Positions 36,744-47,007 of a stretch of 64,000 nucleotides of DNA are shown here, one piece after another. Location: positions 248,001 to 312,000 of the forward strand of contig NZ_FOHO01000001.1 of the NCBI RefSeq assembly GCF_900111675.1, read 5' to 3'. The position numbers and the translations under genes were made by a program. Every line of letters begins with the position of its first letter. The first letter of the stretch is position 1. The notes below the pieces were generated by a model, which saw only the letters and a list, made by a program, of their open reading frames with translations, made no database searches and was not told the origin of the DNA. The DNA comes from Paracoccus homiensis (GTDB lineage: Bacteria > Pseudomonadota > Alphaproteobacteria > Rhodobacterales > Rhodobacteraceae).

Positions 36744-38756
36744 TCACCGGGATTCTGGCGGAAGGGAATGGGAGTCGAACCCACCCGGGACAGGCTCGCT
36801 GCCCCAACCGGATTTGAAGTCCGGCCGCCCCACCGGGGACGATTCCCTTCCAATTGGTCCGAACAGATCGACCCTGTGCGGATTGATGCGCCGCATATCG
36901 CCCCGACGCAAGGTCACCCCCAACCGATCCAGAAAATCCAGGATCTCGATCGCGACCTTGCGCCCGTTCTGAACGCGGTCCCGAAAGGCGGGGGCCGTGA
37001 ACCAGCCATCCGGCGCGGCCCGTGCCACGTCACAGATGATTGCAACCATCTCGCGCGTGACCGCACGTGCGAAGAAATGGTCGCGTGCAATCTGATCGGT
37101 CCGGCCCAGCTTTTGCGTCAGCTTCAGCACCCGCCGCACCTCGCGTTCATCCAGCCCCAGATTTGCGGCAAAATCGCGGACACGCGGCGGGCGAAAGCGG
37201 GCCTCGCCGGTCAGGTCGGGCTTGATGCGGGCCCACAGCGCCTCATCTTCGGGTGACAGGCTGACCTCATGTCCGGGCAGGCGCAGGAACGCGCCATCCA
37301 GCACGATCCGCCCGGCTTCGGATTGCCGATGCAACAGCGCCATGAAATCGGGCTTTGGCAGCCGTGGCTGCATCTGCAGGCGCAGTTTTTCGCGCCCGAT
37401 TCCCGACAGGTCGGGATTGGCCGCGTGAAAACTGGTCAACGCGTCCAGCAAAGCCTGTTCCAGCGCGGCTGCCATATCCGGACCAAGTGCCTGCCTGCCA
37501 ATGACATCCACGCCTGCCCGCGCGATCAGATCCGCCGCCGCGCTGTCGGGGATCGCACGGTCGCGACAGAACACGACCAGATCGACCGGCGCGATCCGGG
37601 CCATATGCGACAGGGCGCGTTCCGGCGCAGTCTGGTCAGCCGCCGCAATCAGGGCCAACCGATCCGGCGCGCGCCGCCGGCGTGACGGGGCGCGCAGATC
37701 AAGGAACTGCCCGCCACCGATCGTCCGCTGCGCCGACACGTCGCGCAGCACAAAGCGATCCAGCACCGCAGCCGAAATCGGACGGTCCAGCACGATCTGA
37801 ACGGGACCGCTGCCCCCCGGCTGGATCGGGTCGGCCAATGGCACGATCCGTGCCCCGGCTTCGACCGCATGGCTGTGCAGGCGCGCGGGAAACCATGTGC
37901 CGACGGCCTTTGGCTGGCTTGGCAGGACATGCAGAAGGGCATCGATGCGATCGGTCGGGGCGTGCAAGGCGGGCGACAGGATCAGATCGCCACGTCGGAT
38001 TGCCTCTTTGGCGATACCATCGCCCGCCAGGTTCAGGGCGCATCGCTGACCGGCCAGTCCGATCTGGGCCGGGCGGTTCTGGGCATGCAGACCACGCACC
38101 CGCGCGGACAGCCCCGTCGGGCTGATCGCCACCTGATCGCCCACCGCCACCTGCCCGGAAATCACGGTCCCTGTCACCACCGTGCCCGCGCCCGACAGGG
38201 TGAAACTGCGATCCACCGCCAGCCGAAAACCATCCTGCGCCGGCCGCGCGGTCAGATCCCGCTGCGCCACAACCAACGCCCTGCGCAGATCCCCCACCCC
38301 CTCGCCGGTCAGCGAGGAAACCGGCAGGATCGGCGCATCGCGCAGGCCGGTCGGGGCCAGCGCCGCGCGAATCTGCTGCGCGACCCCATCGCGGCGCGGC
38401 GCATCGGCCAGATCGCATTTGGTCAGCGCCACGATCCCGCGACGGATGCCCAGCAGGTCCATGATCGCCAGATGTTCGCGCGTCTGGGGCATTACCCCGT
38501 CATCGGCGGCCACCACCAACAGCGCCAGATCGATCCCCCCCGCCCCGGCCAGCATGGTGTGGATCAGGCGCTCATGTCCCGGCACATCGACGAAACCGCA
38601 TATGGTGTCACCGCCCAGATCGGCATAGGCAAAGCCCAGATCAATGGTAATCCCGCGGGCCTTTTCCTCGGCCAGCCGGTCGGCATCAGTCCCGGTCAGT
38701 GCCTTGACCAATGCCGTCTTGCCGTGGTCGATATGCCCCGCCGTCCCGATGATCAC
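36744..38756 (-). CDS. selB: Selenocysteine-specific elongation factor SelB
   Basis: A GTPase that brings Sec-tRNA to UGA codons marked by a SECIS element. The N-terminus is [19 protein letters not shown] (G1), then [13 protein letters not shown] (G3) and ALTKCDL (G4). Domains II and III follow, then C-terminal winged helices (residues about 370-634) that bind the SECIS RNA. The homologous protein should end near DLFGPIG at about residue 634. The frame, however, has no stop there and runs through the whole tRNA-Sec gene to a TGA at 36744, adding about 35 residues encoded by the tRNA. The start overlaps the selA stop (ATGA). Confidence 0.94.
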   Translation of the reverse strand: MIIGTAGHIDHGKTALVKALTGTDADRLAEEKARGITIDLGFAYADLGGDTICGFVDVPGHERLIHTMLAGAGGIDLALLVVAADDGVMPQTREHLAIMDLLGIRRGIVALTKCDLADAPRRDGVAQQIRAALAPTGLRDAPILPVSSLTGEGVGDLRRALVVAQRDLTARPAQDGFRLAVDRSFTLSGAGTVVTGTVISGQVAVGDQVAISPTGLSARVRGLHAQNRPAQIGLAGQRCALNLAGDGIAKEAIRRGDLILSPALHAPTDRIDALLHVLPSQPKAVGTWFPARLHSHAVEAGARIVPLADPIQPGGSGPVQIVLDRPISAAVLDRFVLRDVSAQRTIGGGQFLDLRAPSRRRRAPDRLALIAAADQTAPERALSHMARIAPVDLVVFCRDRAIPDSAAADLIARAGVDVIGRQALGPDMAAALEQALLDALTSFHAANPDLSGIGREKLRLQMQPRLPKPDFMALLHRQSEAGRIVLDGAFLRLPGHEVSLSPEDEALWARIKPDLTGEARFRPPRVRDFAANLGLDEREVRRVLKLTQKLGRTDQIARDHFFARAVTREMVAIICDVARAAPDGWFTAPAFRDRVQNGRKVAIEILDFLDRLGVTLRRGDMRRINPHRVDLFGPIGRESSPVGRPDFKSGWGSEPVPGGFDSHSLPPESR
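36756..36851 (-). tRNA. selC: tRNA-Sec (TCA), selenocysteine tRNA
   Basis: 96 bases with encoded CCA. The features that define bacterial tRNA-Sec are all there: an 8-base acceptor stem GGAAGGGA/TCCCTTCC, a 6-base D-stem (CGTCCC/GGGGCG), anticodon stem CCGGA/TCCGG with loop CTTCAAA giving anticodon TCA, and a long variable arm (GGGGCAG/CTGTCCC). The discriminator is G. It is the last gene of the fdo-sel operon. Unusually it lies inside the selB reading frame, which stays open through it. Confidence 0.97.
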
Positions 38757-40129
38757 AGCGCCACCAATGCCGTCAGCAGGTCGTCATCGCGATCCAGACA
38801 GCGCAGATCCAGGATCATCGCCCCGTCATGGATATGCCCGATCACCGGGCGCGGCAGGCCACGCAGCATCGCGGCAAGGCGGTCGGGCGCATCGCCGCCC
38901 TGCCCGGTCAGCCGCAACCCCGCCGAAGGGATCGTATCGGTCGGCAGCGCGCCCGAACCGATCTGGCTGTCGCAGTCGCACATCTTGGTGGCAAAGCCCA
39001 AAGGCGCCAGAATCTGCCCGACCTGCGGCAGCAGGCGCAGGGCTTGCGCGACGATATCCTGACGTTGCCGCGCCAGATGGCGCAGCGTCGGCAATCGCTG
39101 TTCCAGGCGATCGGGGTCGCGATACAACCGCAGCACGGCCTCAAGCGCGGCGATGCGGATCTTGTCCAGACGCAGCGCACGTTTCATCGGGTTACGGTTG
39201 ATCCGCGCGATCAGGTCACGCCGCCCGGCAATGAACCCCGCCTGCGGACCGCCCAGCAGCTTATCCCCCGAAAAGGTGACCAGATCGGCACCCTCGGCAA
39301 TGGCCTCGGCCACGGTCGGCTCGCGCCGCAGGCCCCAGCGGGACAGATCGATCAGCGACCCCGACCCCAGATCGTTCACCAAGGGCAGCCCCGACTTGCC
39401 CGCGATGGCGGACAGGTCGGGGGCCGCCACATCGCGCGTGAACCCCTCGATCCGGTAGTTCGAGGTGTGCACCTTCAGGATCAGACCGCTGTCTGGGCCG
39501 ATGGCGTTTTCGTAATCATGCGGGTGGGTGCGGTTGGTCGTGCCGACCTCGACCAAACGGGCGCCCGCGCGTTCCATGATGTCGGGAATGCGGAACGAGC
39601 CGCCGATCTCGATCAGTTCGCCGCGCGACACGATGCCTTCACGCCCCAGACCAAGCGTGTTCAGCACGATCAGCATCGCGGCGGCATTGTTGTTGACGAC
39701 CGTCGCATCCTCGGCCCCGGTCAGATCGCAGATCAGCCCGCGCAGGTGATCGTCACGCTGCCCGCGCGTGCCGCCATCCAGATCGAATTCCAGGTTCAGC
39801 GGTGCGGCCATGGCGGCACTGGCAGCGTGGATGGCGCTGTCGGGCAGGATCGCACGACCCAGATTGGTATGCAGGACCGTACCGGTCAGGTTCAGCATCG
39901 GCCGCAGACGCGACTGCGCCGCGGCGGCAAGATCGGCGGCCAGAAGATGCGGCAGGCGCGCGGCCTCGGCCCCGCCATCGGCACCACCGCGGATCGCCTC
40001 TCGGGCCGCATCCATGCGCAGCCGCGCGCCCTTGGTCACGACCGCGCGGCCATGTTCCTCGATCAGCAGGCGTCCCGTGTCGGATTGCAGCAGTTGATCG
40101 ATCGAGGGAAGGGCGCGAAAGCCCTGCAT
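38753..40129 (-). CDS. selA: L-seryl-tRNA(Sec) selenium transferase SelA
   Basis: A 458-residue PLP enzyme that turns Ser-tRNA-Sec into Sec-tRNA-Sec using selenophosphate. The family's N-terminal helices ([12 protein letters not shown]), [30 protein letters not shown] and the PLP-lysine segment [14 protein letters not shown] are intact. The ATG at 40129 overlaps the fdhE stop by one base; a TTG just ahead is an alternative. SelD, the selenophosphate synthetase, is not in the window. Confidence 0.96.
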   Translation of the reverse strand: MQGFRALPSIDQLLQSDTGRLLIEEHGRAVVTKGARLRMDAAREAIRGGADGGAEAARLPHLLAADLAAAAQSRLRPMLNLTGTVLHTNLGRAILPDSAIHAASAAMAAPLNLEFDLDGGTRGQRDDHLRGLICDLTGAEDATVVNNNAAAMLIVLNTLGLGREGIVSRGELIEIGGSFRIPDIMERAGARLVEVGTTNRTHPHDYENAIGPDSGLILKVHTSNYRIEGFTRDVAAPDLSAIAGKSGLPLVNDLGSGSLIDLSRWGLRREPTVAEAIAEGADLVTFSGDKLLGGPQAGFIAGRRDLIARINRNPMKRALRLDKIRIAALEAVLRLYRDPDRLEQRLPTLRHLARQRQDIVAQALRLLPQVGQILAPLGFATKMCDCDSQIGSGALPTDTIPSAGLRLTGQGGDAPDRLAAMLRGLPRPVIGHIHDGAMILDLRCLDRDDDLLTALVAL

Positions 40130-41043
40130 CAATACCCCGCCAGATAGGCGTTCAGCCCCGCGCGGGAAAAGCCGGTGTCCTTCATCATCAGGTCCAGCCC
40201 AAGACTGGCGACATCGTCGGCCACCGGGTCAAGACTGTGATTATCGACCAGATACAGCACCTTGACCCAAGAATCGCATTCCGAACAGACTTCGGCCTTG
40301 ACGGTCGCCTTTTCCGTCTCGACCGAACGATAGCTGATGCCCTTGGTCGATGCGCAGGACAGGCATTTCACCCGCACCTCGTTCCAACGTGTGGCACAGC
40401 AGGCGCAGGTGGCATAGCGCAGGTTTTCGATCCCCTGCGTCGCCGTGATCTGCGAGGTGACCGGCCGTCCGCCGCAGGCCGGACAGATGCCGGTGCGGAT
40501 CGGGACCAGCGCCTCGGCATCCAGCATGGATGCAAGGCGCGCCATATGCACCTGAACCGCAGCCGCCGCGAACAGATGCGGCGCGGCGCTGTCTTCGGGG
40601 ATGCGGTCCGACAGCAGGTTTTCCAGCAACCAGTGGCGATCGGCCAGATCCGCCGACACCACCGCCTGCAACGCCAGCTTTGCCGGTTCAGGCATCTCCA
40701 GCGACAGCGCCTCGTGGCACAGCACGGTCAGCGTTTCGTGCAGCACCTCGTCAGTTGCCTGCAGGTCACGGTCGATCGGCGGCATCCGGCTGGCGCGGGC
40801 CAGTTCGATCCGGTCGCGGGTGATCGGATCCGGTTCCGGCAATTCGTCGATCAGGCGGGCCTGCAACGCGGTCAGGTCGGCCAGAAAAGCCAGATAGGGG
40901 CCCAGACGCGGATCATGTTCCGCCAGAAATCCGAAACGGTTCGCACGTCGGGCGAACAGGCTGTCGGGGTCGGGAAGGATGGCCAGGGGCGGCTTCGGCA
41001 CGCCGCCAATGGCGCCTGGATCGGGATGGGTGGTCGTTGCCAT
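40129..41043 (-). CDS. fdhE: Formate dehydrogenase accessory protein FdhE
   Basis: A 304-residue cytoplasmic protein needed to mature respiratory formate dehydrogenases before Tat export. The C-terminal part has four rubredoxin-like Cys pairs: CPACGG, CATCACC, CLSCAS and CSECDSW. The N-terminal helical domain has the expected ARRANRF start region. GGAGAG precedes the ATG. It sits directly between the enzyme subunits and selA. Confidence 0.94.
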   Translation of the reverse strand: MATTTHPDPGAIGGVPKPPLAILPDPDSLFARRANRFGFLAEHDPRLGPYLAFLADLTALQARLIDELPEPDPITRDRIELARASRMPPIDRDLQATDEVLHETLTVLCHEALSLEMPEPAKLALQAVVSADLADRHWLLENLLSDRIPEDSAAPHLFAAAAVQVHMARLASMLDAEALVPIRTGICPACGGRPVTSQITATQGIENLRYATCACCATRWNEVRVKCLSCASTKGISYRSVETEKATVKAEVCSECDSWVKVLYLVDNHSLDPVADDVASLGLDLMMKDTGFSRAGLNAYLAGY

Positions 41044-41087
41044 GATCTCTCCGGGCCGGACCGGCCACTAGGTCGTAGTGTTTCGCG

Positions 41088-41774
41088 CTACTCTGCCGGG
41101 CCACGATCACCGCGTCCAGCCACTTCGCGCAGCCATTTGCGGTGGTGCCGCCACGCCCAGCCGCCGGTCACATCCCCCCGCGTCATGGCCCGCAAAGTGC
41201 CACGCACCCAGAAGGCGGCAAACACATGCAGGATGAACACAAGAATGATCGCGACCGCCGCCAGCGCATGAATCAGCGTGGCAATGCGCCGTATCTGGAT
41301 CGGCACCAGACCGTCGAAGAACTGCTGCCACATCATCACCCCCGACACGATCAGCACCAGGATCAGCCCGGACATCGCCCAGAAGATGAATTTCTGCCCG
41401 GCATTGTATTTGCCCAGTTCCGGCAACCGTTCTTCATGGCCGGTGACGACATCCCCGATTCGTGTGACCCAGGTCGTATCCTCGGGACGCGGCAGGTTCA
41501 GACGCCACATCTGCAAGAACAGCAACGCAAAGCTGAGAAACAGCACGACCCCAAGGATCGGGTGCAGCCAACGGGCGATCTGACCGCCGCCGAACAGCCC
41601 GGTCAGGAAATACAGCGACGGTGAAAAGAACGCCAAACCCGACAGCGCAAGCAGGATCAGCGACCCCGCCGTGATCCAGTGGTTCAGCCGCGTGATGCCA
41701 CGATAGCGGCTGACCCGCACCGGTTCGGTGCTTTCGATATGATCGCCGCGTTCCGAATAGAACAGCCTTGCCAT
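41088..41774 (-). CDS. fdoI: Formate dehydrogenase cytochrome b556 subunit (gamma)
   Basis: A 228-residue integral membrane protein with four transmembrane helices and the two-haem ligand histidines of the FdnI/FdoI family: HWITAGSLILLALSG, WLHPILGVVLFLS, IHALAAVAIILV and ILHVFAAFWVRG. It passes electrons from the beta subunit to quinone. The start overlaps the fdoH stop as TGATG. The symbol follows the E. coli FdoGHI set; FdnI would be equally possible. Confidence 0.92.
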   Translation of the reverse strand: MARLFYSERGDHIESTEPVRVSRYRGITRLNHWITAGSLILLALSGLAFFSPSLYFLTGLFGGGQIARWLHPILGVVLFLSFALLFLQMWRLNLPRPEDTTWVTRIGDVVTGHEERLPELGKYNAGQKFIFWAMSGLILVLIVSGVMMWQQFFDGLVPIQIRRIATLIHALAAVAIILVFILHVFAAFWVRGTLRAMTRGDVTGGWAWRHHRKWLREVAGRGDRGPAE

Positions 41775-42742
41775 CAGATATCCTCCCGGTCGCGGACCAG
41801 ACGTTCGGCGGCCACTTCTTCCTCGGCCTCGACCTTGTTCCCGCGCGAGAACAGGCCCATCAACAACGCCCCGGCGGCGGCAACACCCATCGCGGCCATG
41901 CCTGCGGTCTTGGTGACCCCCTTCCACCCCTCGACGATCGGCGAGATGCGCGGATTTTCGGGAAGATCGCTATAGATGCCCGGCTTGTCGGCATGGTGCA
42001 GCACATAGATCACATGGGTGCCGCCGACGCCTTCGGGATCATAGACCCCGGCATTGTCGTAGCCACGCGATTTCAGATCCTCGATCCGGTCATCGGCCAG
42101 CGCCAGCATGTCATCCTTGGTGCCGAAGGTAATCGCCTTCGTGGGACAGGCCTTGGCACAGGCCGGCCCCTGCCCGACCGCGACCCGGTCCGAACACAGC
42201 GTGCATTTATAGCTTTTGTGATCGGTCTTGCTGATCCGGGGAATGTCAAAGGGACAGCCGGTGACGCAATAGCCGCAGCCGATGCAGTTGTCGTGGATGA
42301 AATCCACGATTCCGTTGGAATATTGCACGATCGCGCCCGGCGCCGGACAGGCCTTCAGGCAGCCCGGATCCTCGCAATGCATGCAGCCATCCTTGCGGAT
42401 CAGCCATTCAAGTTCGTTCGTGGCGGGGTTTTCCCACTCGCTGAACCGCATCAGCGTGAACATGTCCGGGGTCAGATCGTGGGGGTTTTCATAGACCCCC
42501 ACATTCTCGCCGATCTCGGGGGTGGTGTCGTTCCATTCCACGCAGGCGGATTGGCAGGCCTTGCAACCGATGCATTTGCTGACATCGATCAGCTTGGCCA
42601 GCTTGGTCAGTTGCCGATCCGGCGCGGGCAGATCGGCGGTGGCCGAGACGCGCACCAGATCGCGCGTCCCGAAACCGGCTTCCATCGGCTGCACCGGCGG
42701 ATTGGCCGCCGCCGTCGTGGGTTGAGGCGCTGTCCCGCTCAT
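41774..42742 (-). CDS. fdoH: Formate dehydrogenase iron-sulfur subunit (beta)
   Basis: A 322-residue protein with four [4Fe-4S] clusters: [44 protein letters not shown] and the split motif [22 protein letters not shown] single C-terminal membrane helix ([20 protein letters not shown]) anchors it beside the cytochrome subunit, as in FdnH. The start overlaps the fdoG stop by four bases. Confidence 0.95.
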   Translation of the reverse strand: MSGTAPQPTTAAANPPVQPMEAGFGTRDLVRVSATADLPAPDRQLTKLAKLIDVSKCIGCKACQSACVEWNDTTPEIGENVGVYENPHDLTPDMFTLMRFSEWENPATNELEWLIRKDGCMHCEDPGCLKACPAPGAIVQYSNGIVDFIHDNCIGCGYCVTGCPFDIPRISKTDHKSYKCTLCSDRVAVGQGPACAKACPTKAITFGTKDDMLALADDRIEDLKSRGYDNAGVYDPEGVGGTHVIYVLHHADKPGIYSDLPENPRISPIVEGWKGVTKTAGMAAMGVAAAGALLMGLFSRGNKVEAEEEVAAERLVRDREDI

Positions 42743-45700
42743 GCCACCGGCTCCTCTGTTGAGGGTTCGATATTGACGAGGAACGCCTTGAATTCCGGCG
42801 TCTCGACATTGGCGTCACCGACAAAGGGAGTCAGGCTGTTGGGCCCCCACCCTTTCTTCGCCGCGCCCTTGAAGCCCCAGTGCAGCGGGATGCCCACGAC
42901 ATGAACCGTCTTGCCATCGCAGATCATCGGCTTGATCCGCTTGGTGACCACAGCCTTGGCCCAGACCTCGCCCCGCTTGCCCCAGACCCGAACGCGCCCG
43001 CCCTTGGCGATGCCCTTTTCGGCGGCCAGTTCCTCGCTGATTTCCACGAAGAACTCGGGCTGCAGGGATGCGTTCACCTTGTTGTGCTTGGTCCAGTAGT
43101 GGAAATGCTCGGTCAGGCGATACGAGGTCGCGACGAAGGGAAATTCGTCGCTGGTGGCGAATTGCGCGGCATCGTCGGCAAAGACCCGGCTGACGGGGTT
43201 GCCGCGCATCTTGTCGTTGAACACATTCTTCAGCGGGCTTTCGAACGGCTCCATATGGGTCGGGAACGGGCCGTCCCGCATCATGCCCCGGGTAAACAGG
43301 CGCGATGCGCCCTCCTGGTTCATGATGAAGGGCATCACCTCGTCCGGTTTCGACGTGACCCCGATATCGGGCACATCATAGCCTTCCCATTTCTCGCCGG
43401 TCCATTCGATCAGCTTGCGGTCGGGGTCCCAGGGTTTGCCCTGCATGTCGGCCGAGGCGCGGTTATACAGGATCCGCCGGTTCACCGGCCAGGCAAAGGA
43501 CCAGTTCAGGAACATGCCGGCATCGCCGGGATCGGAATTGTCCCGCCGCGCCATGTTGTTGCCATCCTCGTTCCAGCAGCCGGAATAGATCCAGCAGCCG
43601 CACATGGTCGACCCGTCATCCTGCAACTGGGTAAAGTTCTTCACCTGCTTGCCCGCCTCGACCAGCACGGTCGATGGGTCCTTGGCGTCATAGACGGTCT
43701 TCAATGCCCGCCCGTTCATTTCCCGTGCCAGTTCTTCGGGCGTGGGTTCCGACGGGTCGGCATAATCCCAGGTCAGGTTCAGGATCGGATCGGGGAACAC
43801 GCCGCCTTCGTCCTGGTACAGCTTGCGCAGCCTCAGGAAGATATTGGCCATGATCCAGGTGTCGTGCCTGGCCTCGCCCGGCGGTGTGCCCCCGGCCCAG
43901 TGCCATTGCAGCCAGCGCCCCGAATTGACCAACGCGCCCTCGTCTTCAGCAAAGCAGGTCGTGGGCAGTTCCAGCACCTCGGTCTGGATCGCGGCGCTGT
44001 CCACGTCATTGTGGATGCCGTGATTTTCCCAGAAATGCGCGGTTTCGGTTTCCAGCGGGTCCATCACGACCAGCAATTTCAGCCGCGACAACGCCTCGGT
44101 CAGCTTGGCCCGGTTGGGGAAGGACAGAAGCGGGTTGAAGCCCTGGCAGAAGTACAGGTTGATCTGCCCGTGCTTCATCAGTTCGAACATACGCAACACG
44201 TCATAGGTCGGCACGTCCAGCTTGGGCAGGTAGTGATAGGCCCAGTCATTCTCGGCCGTGGCCGCATCGCCCCACATGGCCTTCATGAAGCTGACCATGA
44301 ATTTGGGGTAGTTCTGCCAATAGCTGGTCTGGTTCGGGCGCAGCGGCTTGAACCCGCGGGCCGAGATATAGGTCTGCCAGTCCGGCTCTTTTTCGGTCGG
44401 GATGTTCAGATAGCCGGGGATCAAGTTCGACATCAGGCCCAGATCGGTCAGGCCCTGAATGTTCGAATGGCCGCGCAGCGCGTTCATGCCGCCGCCACGC
44501 ATCCCGATATTGCCCAGAATCAGTTGCAGCATCGCCATGCCGCGAATGTTCTGCGCCCCTTTCGAATGCTGCGTCCAACCCAGCGCATACATCGAGGTCA
44601 TCACCCGGTCGGGCGCGCTGCATTCGCCGATCATCTCGCAGATCTGCAGGAACTTGTCCTTGGGCGTGCCGCAGATGTTTTCCACGAATTCCGGCGTATA
44701 GGCCTCGACATGGGCCTTTAGCAGGTTCCAGACACAGCGCGGGTCCTGCAAGGTCGGGTCGATCCGGGCATAGCCGTCCTCACCGATCTGGTAATCCCAG
44801 CTTTCCTTGTCGTAATCGCGCTTTTCCTCGTCATAGCCGGTGAACAGCCCGTCGGACCAGCCAAAGCCCTCTTTCACGAGGAAGGCGGCATTGGTGTAGT
44901 TGCGGACATATTCCCACTGCACCTTGTCGTTTTCCATGCACCAGCGGATCACCCCCATGAGGAAGCTGATATCGCTGCCCGGACGGATCGGGGCATAGAA
45001 ATCCGACACGCTGGCCGTGCGGGTATAGCGCGGATCGACGACGATCAGCTTGGCACCCCGATTGGCCTTGGCCTCGGTCACCCATTTGAAGCCGCAGGGA
45101 TGGGCTTCGGCGGCATTGCCGCCCATGACGACCACAAGGTCGGTATTCTTGATGTCGGTCCAGGCGTTCGTCATCGCGCCACGGCCAAAGGTTGGGCCCA
45201 AACTGGACACCGTGGGGCCGTGTCAGACGCGTGCCTGATTGTCGAAACCGACTATTCCGGTGGAACGCACGGCCTTGTAGGTCAGCCATGCGGTTTCATT
45301 CGTGGTGGCCGATGCGGCCAGAAAACCCGTGGTGGTCCAGCGGTTGACCGCCACGCCATCTTCGTTCGTCTGAACCAGATTGGCGTCGCGGTCGTCCTTC
45401 ATCGCGCGGGCGATCTTGTCCAGCGCCTGATCCCAGGTGATGTCCTGAAATTCGGTCGCGCCGGCGGCGCGATAGCGGGGCCGGGTCAGGCGGGTCGGCG
45501 CCTTCACGAAATCCTTCAGCGCGGCGCCTTTCGGGCACAGCGTTCCGCGGTTCGTGGGATGGTCGGCGTCGCCCTCGATATGCATGATCTCGGCGGTTTC
45601 GCCGGCTTTCACATCGCCCTCGGAATACATGATGATCCCGCAGGCGACCGAGCAATATGGACAGGTGTTGCGCGTTTCCGTCGTCGTGGTCAGCTTGAAG

Positions 45701-45822
45701 GCGCGCACATGCGCGGCCTCGGCTGCCTCGGCTTCGCCGAAGCCCATGGCCCCCAGCGACGTTGCCGCAACCCCCGCCCCCGCCAGCCTTAGAAAGCTGC
45801 GGCGCGAAAGGTCGATATTCAT
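42739..45822 (-). CDS. fdoG: Selenocysteine-containing formate dehydrogenase alpha subunit
   Basis: 1027 residues if the in-frame TGA at 45223-45225 is read as Sec (residue 200). Read as a stop it would split the gene into two parts that together make one complete enzyme: NQARV before, [19 protein letters not shown] after, exactly the surroundings of Sec196 in E. coli FdnG. The N-terminus has a Tat signal ([10 protein letters not shown]), so the enzyme works in the periplasm, then the [4Fe-4S] motif [12 protein letters not shown] plus LCPKGAAL, and the molybdopterin domains. It oxidises formate to CO2. AGGAGG precedes ATG 45822. fdoH, fdoI, fdhE, selA, selB and selC follow in the same operon. 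Confidence 0.96.
45180..45225 (-). promoter_or_regulatory. SECIS-like hairpin next to the fdoG UGA codon
   Basis: Starting right after the UGA, CACGGCC (45222-45216) pairs perfectly with GGCCGTG (45186-45180). Inside lies a smaller stem, GTCC with GGGC, closing a loop AGTTT that carries the G-U needed by SelB. The distance from the UGA and the sequence CACGGCCC match the E. coli fdnG/fdhF elements. It lies fully within the coding sequence, as in other bacteria. Confidence 0.8.
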
Positions 45823-45990
45823 CCTCACCCTCCTGCCTGTCTGAATAGATAGGTACATAAAAACCGTGATCCTGCGCATCGCGGCTGTCAAGAAGAAGCG
45901 AAAGAACAGACAAATGTTCCCGCCTTTCGCGTAAAAAATCCGGCATGCAGGCAATTGTTGCCCGCGAACCCGAGGTTTTGCTAAAGTTTC

Positions 45991-46096
45991 CCCTGCAAAC
46001 CGATGCGCAGGTAGCGCTCGGGTCCGCGCGGTGCTAGCGCGTATCCTCCATCCGGGGTTTGCCGGGACGATGACGCAGCAACCGCCCTCGGGGTGG
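45991..46096 (+). promoter_or_regulatory. Candidate structured 5' leader of the selenium transporter operon
   Basis: The 318-base gap between fdoG and the transporter has no gene. Its right half can fold into consecutive hairpins: CCTGC/GCAGG (45992-46011), CGCGC/GCGCG with loop GGTGCTA (46025-46041), CCGG/CCGG (46052-46065) and CCGCCC/GGGTGG (46082-46096). The last ends 44 bases before the start codon. No riboswitch class was recognised. At this GC content some pairing is expected by chance, so the call is tentative. Confidence 0.3.
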
Positions 46097-46140
46097 CAGC
46101 CACGCCTACCGACCGGCCCCATCCCAACAGAAGGTTTGCC

Positions 46141-47004
46141 ATGCGCACCCCCATCCGCCTGCTGCTGTCCGCCCTTGCCCTGACGCTGCCGATTGCCGCC
46201 CAGGCCCAGGATACGCTGTATTTTTCCGCCATCCCCGATGAGGACGAAACCCGCCTGTCGGAACGCTTTGACAAGGTCGCCGACTATCTGACCAACGAGC
46301 TGGGCGTGCCGGTCGAATTCGTGCCGGTGAAATCCTATCCCGCCGCCGTCACCGCGTTTCGCAACGATCAGGTGCAACTGGCGTGGTTCGGCGGGCTGTC
46401 GGGGGTGCAGGCACGGATGCTGGTCCCTGATGCCCGCGCCATCGCGCAGGGCGACGAGGACCAGAACTTCGTCACCTATTTCATCGCCAACACCAAGACC
46501 GGCCTGACCGAATCCGACGATTTCCCGATGGCGGCGAAGGGCATGTCCTTCACCTTCGGGGCCAAGACCTCGACCTCGGGGCGGCTGATGCCGGAATATC
46601 ATATCCGCGAGGAAACCGGGCAGGCCCCCGAGGATTTCTTTGGCCGCGTCGGCTTTTCCGGCGACCACAGCCAGACCCTGCGCCTGGTCGCCTCGGGCGC
46701 ATGGCAGGTCGGGGCGCTGAATTTCTCGGTCTATGATCAGGCCGTCTCCGATGGCGCCCCCGAGGTCGAAACCGCCAGGATCATCTGGAAGACCCCGCCC
46801 TATCCCGATTACAACTGGACCATCCGCGGCGATGTCGATGCCCGCTGGGGCGAAGGTTTCGCTGACAGGGTTCAGGCGGCGCTGATCGGCATGGACGATC
46901 CCGACCTTCTGACCGCCTTTCCGCGCAGCGCCTTCATCGCCGCCACGAATGACGACTACGCCCCGATCGAGACCATCGGCCAGCAGCTGGATCTGTTGGA
47001 GTAA
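46141..47004 (+). CDS. PhnD-like substrate-binding protein, putative selenate/selenium ABC transporter
   Basis: A 287-residue periplasmic protein. The signal peptide is RLLLSALALTLPIAAQAQ. The rest is a type-2 binding protein of the PhnD/phosphonate group: FSAIPDEDETRLSERFDKVADYL, VPVKSYPAAVTAFRNDQVQLAWFGGLSGVQA, then FTFGAKTSTSGRLMPEYHI. A PhnD subfamily with these features is annotated as putative selenate-binding because it co-occurs with selenium genes. Here it is divergent from a selenoprotein operon, which supports that role; phosphonate or phosphite is the alternative. AAGG precedes the ATG. Confidence 0.75.
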   Translation: MRTPIRLLLSALALTLPIAAQAQDTLYFSAIPDEDETRLSERFDKVADYLTNELGVPVEFVPVKSYPAAVTAFRNDQVQLAWFGGLSGVQARMLVPDARAIAQGDEDQNFVTYFIANTKTGLTESDDFPMAAKGMSFTFGAKTSTSGRLMPEYHIREETGQAPEDFFGRVGFSGDHSQTLRLVASGAWQVGALNFSVYDQAVSDGAPEVETARIIWKTPPYPDYNWTIRGDVDARWGEGFADRVQAALIGMDDPDLLTAFPRSAFIAATNDDYAPIETIGQQLDLLE

Positions 47005-47007
47005 GCC

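Noticed and set aside
36539..36853. Possible 104-residue protein on the - strand across the tRNA-Sec gene
   Set aside because: Its first 30 residues are the tRNA sequence read in another frame, and the rest matches no family; no ribosome site precedes it.
42880..44721. 613-codon open frame opposite fdoG
   Set aside because: Antisense to the formate dehydrogenase coding region; composition typical of shadow frames.
45223..45225. fdoG interpreted as two separate genes or a pseudogene
   Set aside because: The TGA is at the known Sec position, has a SECIS-like hairpin and lies in an operon with selA, selB and selC.
45823..46140. Known riboswitch (B12, SAM, SAH or molybdenum cofactor type) before the selenium transporter
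   Set aside because: The conserved core sequences of these classes are absent; only generic hairpins are visible.
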